Made by a program: the position numbers and the translations under genes. A stretch of DNA of 11,544 bases from an uncultured Lysobacter sp. (lineage in GTDB: Bacteria > Pseudomonadota > Gammaproteobacteria > Xanthomonadales > Xanthomonadaceae). The stretch's first letter is position 1, and the number at the start of each line of letters is the position of its first letter. The notes under the pieces are model-generated. The model saw nothing but the letters and a program-made list of their open reading frames with translations. It did not search any database and was not told the DNA's origin. Of this stretch, positions 6,621-11,544 are shown piece by piece. The stretch covers positions 1 to 11,544 of the forward strand of contig CAMLHR010000015.1 of NCBI GenBank assembly GCA_946479915.1. Direction: 5' to 3'.

Positions 6621-7559
6621 TCAATCGTCCTGTTTCGCCGCCGAGCGCCCCCGCGCCTGCTTCTGCAGCGCGCGCAGGGCCTGCTTGTGCGCGCGGAGCT
6701 CGGCCTTCTCCTGCCGCAGCCGCAGCCGCGCCTCGCGCAGCTTCGCCCTGGCCTCCCGGTCCTTCCCCTGCGCCGCGCCGCGGCGGGCGTCGCGCATCGC
6801 AAGGTACTCCGGCGACTGCTGGTAGCTCTCCTTGTAGGCGGCGATCGCCTCCTCGAGCGGGCCGAAATAGGTCGCCCTGCCCTGGTCGAGCACCAGCCCC
6901 AGCGTGCAGACCTGGCGCAGCATCTGGATGTTGTGGCTGGCCAGCACGACGATCCCGCTGCCGGCCACCCGATCCGCCATCCGCACCCGGGCGCGCTCGA
7001 CGAACTCCGCGTCGCCGGCGCCGAACCATTCGTCGAGCAGCATGATGTCGTGCTGCAGCGAGGTCGAGATGGCAAACCCCAACCGCATGCGCTGGCCGGA
7101 GGACAGCGTGGCGAGGCGGTGGTTGGTGACCCCGCGCAGCTCGGCGAAGTCGAGCACCGGCTCGACGAGGTCCTGCGCCTGCGCCGGCCGCAGCCCCATC
7201 GCCGTGGCCCGCAGGAAGATGTTCTCCTTGACTGTCGCTTCCTGGTTGAAGCCGAGGCTCAGGTTGAGGAGCGCCTGCCGTGATCCCTCGAACGCCACCT
7301 CGCCCTGCGTCGGGTGCAACGCCCCCGAGAGGATGCGCAGCAGCGTCGTCTTGCCGGCGCCGTTGCGGCCGATCAGCGCGAGGCGGTCGCCGCCCGAGAG
7401 GTCGAAGCTCACGTCGCTCAGCAGCGTCCGGTATTCGCGCCGCATGCGCGTGGTCGCGGCCGCGAGGAGCACGGACGACCACGATCGCGCGGCGCGCTCG
7501 CGCTGCACGTAGTGGGGGACCGTCAGCGCGACGTCCCGGACCGTCAGCCTGGCCGTCAT
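6621..7559 (-). CDS. wzt: ABC transporter ATPase for polysaccharide export, short form with coiled-coil tail
   Basis: A 312-residue nucleotide-binding subunit that powers export of a lipid-linked polysaccharide across the inner membrane with the permease just upstream. Visible motifs: Walker A GRNGAGKTT (64-72), Q-loop Gln106 in LGFNQ, signature LSSGQ (152-156), Walker B IMLLDE (172-177), D-loop GAGD and switch His209 in ASHN. This pattern matches the Wzt/RfbE/TagH branch. The ATPase core ends near residue 245. The rest (~250-312) is a highly charged Arg/Glu/Ala/Leu helix, probably a coiled coil, and the roughly 150-residue C-terminal carbohydrate-binding domain of long Wzt proteins is absent. 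The ATG at 7559 lies 7 bp after the permease stop with no clear Shine-Dalgarno, which implies coupling. The frame is open further upstream, but that part is antisense-like in composition and overlaps wzm. Confidence 0.93.
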   Translation of the reverse strand: MTARLTVRDVALTVPHYVQRERAARSWSSVLLAAATTRMRREYRTLLSDVSFDLSGGDRLALIGRNGAGKTTLLRILSGALHPTQGEVAFEGSRQALLNLSLGFNQEATVKENIFLRATAMGLRPAQAQDLVEPVLDFAELRGVTNHRLATLSSGQRMRLGFAISTSLQHDIMLLDEWFGAGDAEFVERARVRMADRVAGSGIVVLASHNIQMLRQVCTLGLVLDQGRATYFGPLEEAIAAYKESYQQSPEYLAMRDARRGAAQGKDREARAKLREARLRLRQEKAELRAHKQALRALQKQARGRSAAKQDD

Positions 7560-7566
7560 GGCGCGG

Positions 7567-8361
7567 TCACAGCCACAGCGGGACGAAGCGGGCGTAGCGG
7601 CGGTACATCCAGGCCGCGAGCCCCCAGCCGACAATCGCCATCGCCACGACGATGATGATGGAGTTGGTCTCCGGCATCGTCCCGAGGACGGGGTCGCGCA
7701 CGACCTCGACCAGGTGGAAGGCCGGATTGAGCCGCGTGAGGCTGCCGCGCAGCGTGTCTGGCGGGAAGCTCGCGACGTCCCAGATGATCGGCGTGAGCAG
7801 GAAGCCCGCGATGAGCACGGCTGAGATCGCCTCGTGCGTGTCCGGGTACCGCGCGCCGAAGAAGCTCAGGCAAATCCCCACCCACACCATGTTCACGATG
7901 ACGAGCGGGAACGTGATGAACAGCGTGAGCAGGCCAGCGACCGACGCATGCGGCGACCACGCGAGCACGGCCGCCACGACCACGACGGCGAACGCGAGGT
8001 TGAACGATGCGCGCGCGACGGAGCGGAACAGGTAGTCGGTGAAGCGCACCTTCCCGTCCATGATGTACGAACGGTGCGTCCTGAACGTGGTGGACGCGTC
8101 GTTGAGGATCGCGACCATGAAGCGCCACGTCATGTAGCCGACCGCCACGTACGGGAGGAAGACCGCCGGGTCCTTGCCCATCAGGTACCCGAACTTCAGT
8201 CCCATCACGATGACGAAGAACGTGAAGGTCAGGAACAGCCAGCCCACGCCCAGCTGCGTCCTGCGGTAGCGCAGCACGATGTCCAGCCAGCTGGAATAGG
8301 CCCAGAACTCCGGCTGGCGCAGGCTGCCGCGGATGTCGGCCAGGACGGAGGGGGCCTTCAT
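7567..8361 (-). CDS. wzm: ABC-2 type polysaccharide export permease
   Basis: A 264-residue inner-membrane permease that forms the channel for O-antigen-type polysaccharide, partnered with the ATPase downstream. It has about six hydrophobic segments, near residues 38-60, 66-88, 118-135, 142-168, 178-195 and 234-253. The amphipathic N-terminal region LDIVLRYRRTQLG (26-38) precedes TM1 as is typical. The family motif FFGARYPDTHEAI (167-179) leads into LLTPIIWD (188-195), followed by LNPAFHLVEVVRDPVLG (211-227). The length is normal for Wzm/KpsM/RfbD-type permeases. Its ATG overlaps the metB stop (ATGA) with only a weak upstream purine stretch, so translation is probably coupled to metB. Base composition in parts of this gene is less GC-rich than its neighbours. 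Whether the cargo is LPS O-antigen or capsule cannot be told from the permease alone. Confidence 0.93.
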   Translation of the reverse strand: MKAPSVLADIRGSLRQPEFWAYSSWLDIVLRYRRTQLGVGWLFLTFTFFVIVMGLKFGYLMGKDPAVFLPYVAVGYMTWRFMVAILNDASTTFRTHRSYIMDGKVRFTDYLFRSVARASFNLAFAVVVVAAVLAWSPHASVAGLLTLFITFPLVIVNMVWVGICLSFFGARYPDTHEAISAVLIAGFLLTPIIWDVASFPPDTLRGSLTRLNPAFHLVEVVRDPVLGTMPETNSIIIVVAMAIVGWGLAAWMYRRYARFVPLWL

Positions 8362-9530
8362 CCCAATGCGTGCCCCAGGTCCGCGCGCAGGTCCCCGACG
8401 TCCTCCACCCCCACGCTCAACCGCACCAGCGCATCGCTGATCCCCAGCGCGGCACGCCGTTCCGCCGGCACGCTCGCATGCGTCATGACCGCCGGGTGGT
8501 TCACCAGGCTTTCCACGCCACCGAGCGATTCGGCCAGCGCGAACAGTTCGGTGCGTTCGCAGAACCGCTTCGCCGCCTCGAACCCGCCCTTCAGCACGAT
8601 GGACACCATGCCGCCGAACCCGTCCATCTGCCGCGCTGCGAGCGTGTGGTGCGGATGCGACGGCAGCCCCGGGTAGATCACCCGCTCGACCGCGGGATGC
8701 GCCTCCAGCCACTGCGCCAGCGCCATCGCGTTGTCGCAGTGCGCGCGCATGCGCAGGTGCAGCGTCTTCAGGCCGCGCAGCGCGAGGAAGCTGTCGAACG
8801 GGCCCTGCACGCCGCCGACGGCGTTCTGCAGGAACGCGAGCTGTTCGGCGAGGTCCGCGTTGTCGCCGACCACCAGCAGCCCGCCGACGATGTCCGAATG
8901 GCCGTTGAGGTACTTCGTCGCCGAGTGCATGACGATGTCCGCGCCGTGTTCCAGCGGCCGCTGCAGGATCGGGGAGGCGAAGGTGTTGTCGACCACCATC
9001 AGCAGCCCGTGCCTGCGGGCGACGGCGGACACCGCCGCCAGGTCGACGACCTTGAGCAGCGGGTTGGTCGGCGTCTCGACCCAGACCATCCGCGTCTCCG
9101 GCCGGATGGCCGCCTCGAGCGCGGCCGGGTCGGTGAGGTCGGCGAAGCTGAAGTCCAGGCCCGCGCTGCGCCGGCGCACCCGTTCGAACAGGCGGTAGCT
9201 GCCGCCGTACAGGTCGTCCATGGCGACCACGTGGCTGCCGCTGTCCAGCAGCTCGAGCGCCGTCGAGGTCGCGGCCAGGCCGGAGGCGAACGCGAAGCCC
9301 CGCGTGCCGCCCTCGAGGGTTGCCGCGCAGCGCTCGTAGGCGAACCGCGTGGGATTGTGGCTGCGCGAGTACTCGAACCCCTGGTGGACGCCGGGGCTGG
9401 CCTGCGCGTACGTCGAGGTGGCATAGATCGGCGTCATCACCGCGCCGGTCGACGGGTCGGGCGACTGGCCGCCGTGGATCGCCCGCGTGCCGAGGCCGTG
9501 GGCCGGGCGATTGCCTTGTTCGTCGGTCAT
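8358..9530 (-). CDS. metB: Cystathionine gamma-synthase/gamma-lyase family PLP enzyme
   Basis: A 390-residue cytosolic enzyme of the Cys/Met metabolism PLP family. Visible motifs: GTRAIHGGQSPD (14-25), YSRSHNPTR (54-62), FASGLAAT (81-88), MDDLYGGSYRLF (104-115), ETPTNPLLKVVD (152-163), MVVDNTFASP (178-187), the PLP-lysine motif HSATKYLNGHSD with Lys206, and SLGGVESLVNHP (335-346). Length and motifs are full and intact. Sequence alone does not separate gamma-synthase (methionine direction) from gamma-lyase (cysteine direction). The cystathionine beta-synthase two genes upstream favours reverse transsulfuration with a gamma-lyase activity, although xanthomonad homologues are usually labelled metB. 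The ATG lies 6 bp after the galE stop without a clear Shine-Dalgarno. In Xanthomonas, metB marks one border of the LPS gene island, which agrees with the exporter genes that follow. Confidence 0.95.
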   Translation of the reverse strand: MTDEQGNRPAHGLGTRAIHGGQSPDPSTGAVMTPIYATSTYAQASPGVHQGFEYSRSHNPTRFAYERCAATLEGGTRGFAFASGLAATSTALELLDSGSHVVAMDDLYGGSYRLFERVRRRSAGLDFSFADLTDPAALEAAIRPETRMVWVETPTNPLLKVVDLAAVSAVARRHGLLMVVDNTFASPILQRPLEHGADIVMHSATKYLNGHSDIVGGLLVVGDNADLAEQLAFLQNAVGGVQGPFDSFLALRGLKTLHLRMRAHCDNAMALAQWLEAHPAVERVIYPGLPSHPHHTLAARQMDGFGGMVSIVLKGGFEAAKRFCERTELFALAESLGGVESLVNHPAVMTHASVPAERRAALGISDALVRLSVGVEDVGDLRADLGHALG

Positions 9531-9536
9531 CGTCGT

Positions 9537-10511
9537 TCAATACGCCTGCTGGCGGTGCCAGCGCCAGGCGCTGTCCAGGATGGGGGACAGCGAAGTATGC
9601 ACGGGCGCCCAACCCAGTTCACGTCTTGCCTTTTCGCTCGAGGCCACCAGGACCGCCGGATCGCCGGCCCGCCGGGGCGCCACCCGGAACGGAATCTCCC
9701 GCCCGGTCACCTCGGCCGCGGCCTGGATCACCTGGCGGACCGAGAACCCGGTGCCGTTGCCCAGGTTGAACACGTGGGCGCCGTCGTGGGCGTCCATGTG
9801 GCCCAGGGCCAGGTGGTGGGCCTGCGCGAGGTCGTCCACATGGACGTAGTCGCGCACGCAGGTCCCGTCGGGCGTGGGGTAGTCGTCGCCGAAGATCGCC
9901 AGGGCGGGCCCCTCGCCCAGTGCCGCGCGCAGCACGTTCGGGATGAGGTGCGTCTCCGGCTGGTGCGACTCGCCGATGCCGGCGTCCGGCGCGGCCCCGG
10001 CGGCGTTGAAGTAGCGCAGCGCGACCGAGCGCAGCCCGTGCGCCGCCGCGGCGTCGGCGAGGATGCGTTCGACCATCAGCTTGCTCGCGCCGTACGGATT
10101 GATCGGTGCCTTCGGATGCGCCTCGTCGATCATCGGCGAGGCCGGGTGCCCGTAGACCGCCGCGGTCGACGAGAACACGAGGCGGTCGACGCCGTTGCGC
10201 CGCATCGCCTCGAGCAGGTTGAGCGTGCCCGCCACGTTGTTGGCGTAGTACGCGTACGGCTGGACCATCGATTCGCCGACCAGCGAACGCGCACAGAAGT
10301 GCATCACGGCGTCGAACCGGCGGCCGGCGAAAGCAAGGTCCAGCGATGCGGGATCGAGCAGGTCCGCCTCGACCAGTTCGCCCCACCTGACCGCTTCGCG
10401 GTGGCCGGTCGACAGGTTGTCGAGGACGGTCACGCCGATGTCGCGGGCCGCGAGCCACCGCGCCATGTGGCTGCCGATGTAGCCGGCGCCCCCGCAGACC
10501 AGGACGTTCAC
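9537..10511 (-). CDS. galE: UDP-glucose 4-epimerase
   Basis: It interconverts UDP-glucose and UDP-galactose (possibly also UDP-GlcNAc/UDP-GalNAc), supplying galacto-sugars for polysaccharide synthesis. It has 324 residues, slightly shorter than E. coli GalE. The extended SDR features are intact: GGAGYIG (7-13) for NAD binding, DNLSTGH (31-37), FSSTAAVYG (113-121), the catalytic pair Tyr140/Lys144 in YGASK, ALRYFNAAGA (164-173), DGTCVRDYVHVDDLA (215-229) and FNLGNGTGFSV (248-258). The residue aligning with E. coli Tyr299 appears to be Val287 (PAVLVAS), a smaller side chain at the position that limits N-acetylated substrates. The GTG start at 10511 has GGAG six bases upstream and sits 13 bp after the cystathionine beta-synthase stop. 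Its place between two transsulfuration genes is odd, although its product fits the polysaccharide genes beyond metB. Confidence 0.95.
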   Translation of the reverse strand: MNVLVCGGAGYIGSHMARWLAARDIGVTVLDNLSTGHREAVRWGELVEADLLDPASLDLAFAGRRFDAVMHFCARSLVGESMVQPYAYYANNVAGTLNLLEAMRRNGVDRLVFSSTAAVYGHPASPMIDEAHPKAPINPYGASKLMVERILADAAAAHGLRSVALRYFNAAGAAPDAGIGESHQPETHLIPNVLRAALGEGPALAIFGDDYPTPDGTCVRDYVHVDDLAQAHHLALGHMDAHDGAHVFNLGNGTGFSVRQVIQAAAEVTGREIPFRVAPRRAGDPAVLVASSEKARRELGWAPVHTSLSPILDSAWRWHRQQAY

Positions 10512-10517
10512 CTGTCG

Positions 10518-10521
10518 CTCC
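10518..10521 (-). promoter_or_regulatory. Ribosome binding site of galE
   Basis: GGAG on the minus strand, six bases before the GTG at 10511 and within the 13-bp gap after the upstream stop. It supports GTG as the real start. Confidence 0.6.
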
Positions 10522-10524
10522 GGG

Positions 10525-11544
<1,020 letters not shown>

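Noticed and set aside
7560..7634. Longer wzt start at 7634
   Set aside because: The extra 25 residues overlap the permease C-terminus and do not look like a transporter N-terminus; the ATG at 7559 precedes the usual beta-strand of the ATPase fold.
8362..9612. Upstream extension of the permease frame to 9612
   Set aside because: The extension is out-of-frame sequence over metB with biased composition. The ATG at 8361 starts exactly where the permease-like N-terminus begins and overlaps the metB stop.

Overview
The window is a dense, GC-rich stretch of bacterial chromosome. All eight genes lie on the minus strand, so they are transcribed from high to low coordinates, and there is almost no intergenic space. 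Both edges cut a gene. High GC, a cystathionine beta-synthase/cystathionine gamma-lyase(synthase) pair, and an O-antigen-type ABC exporter starting directly after metB suggest a xanthomonad (Xanthomonadaceae/Lysobacteraceae, for example a Lysobacter- or Luteimonas-like organism). In Xanthomonas the variable LPS island is known to lie between metB and etfA. The taxon is an inference from gene order and base composition, not proven by the sequence.

Layout in transcription order. (1) 11544-10525: the C-terminal part of cystathionine beta-synthase with tandem CBS domains. (2) 10511-9537: UDP-glucose 4-epimerase (galE). (3) 9530-8358: a cystathionine gamma-synthase/lyase family PLP enzyme (metB). 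(4) 8361-7567: ABC-2 polysaccharide export permease (wzm), overlapping metB by ATGA. (5) 7559-6621: its ATPase (wzt), a short form with a charged coiled-coil tail instead of a carbohydrate-binding domain. (6) 6536-5220: UDP-ManNAc dehydrogenase (wecC), probably using a TTG start. (7) 5236-3296: a CgeB-like glycosyltransferase fused to a GT2-like segment. (8) 3299-1 and beyond: a very large glycosyltransferase with an N-terminal coiled coil, helical repeats and two GT4 modules. It has no stop codon in the window.

How they work together. The first and third genes form a transsulfuration pair (homocysteine to cystathionine to cysteine, or the reverse depending on specificity). The others fit an ABC-transporter-dependent surface polysaccharide pathway, most likely LPS O-antigen. 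GalE and WecC supply UDP-Gal(NAc) and UDP-ManNAcA, the two glycosyltransferases build the chain on a lipid carrier in the cytoplasm, and Wzm/Wzt export it across the inner membrane. ATGA and GTGA overlaps and gaps of 6-13 bp (about 84 bp at most) suggest one translationally coupled operon. No internal promoter or convincing terminator is visible.

Most worth a second look: the two-module coiled-coil glycosyltransferase with an internal duplication, the Wzt lacking its usual substrate-recognition domain, the CgeB/GT2-like fusion, and galE sitting between the two transsulfuration genes. I see no RNA genes, CRISPR arrays, insertion sequences or attachment sites.
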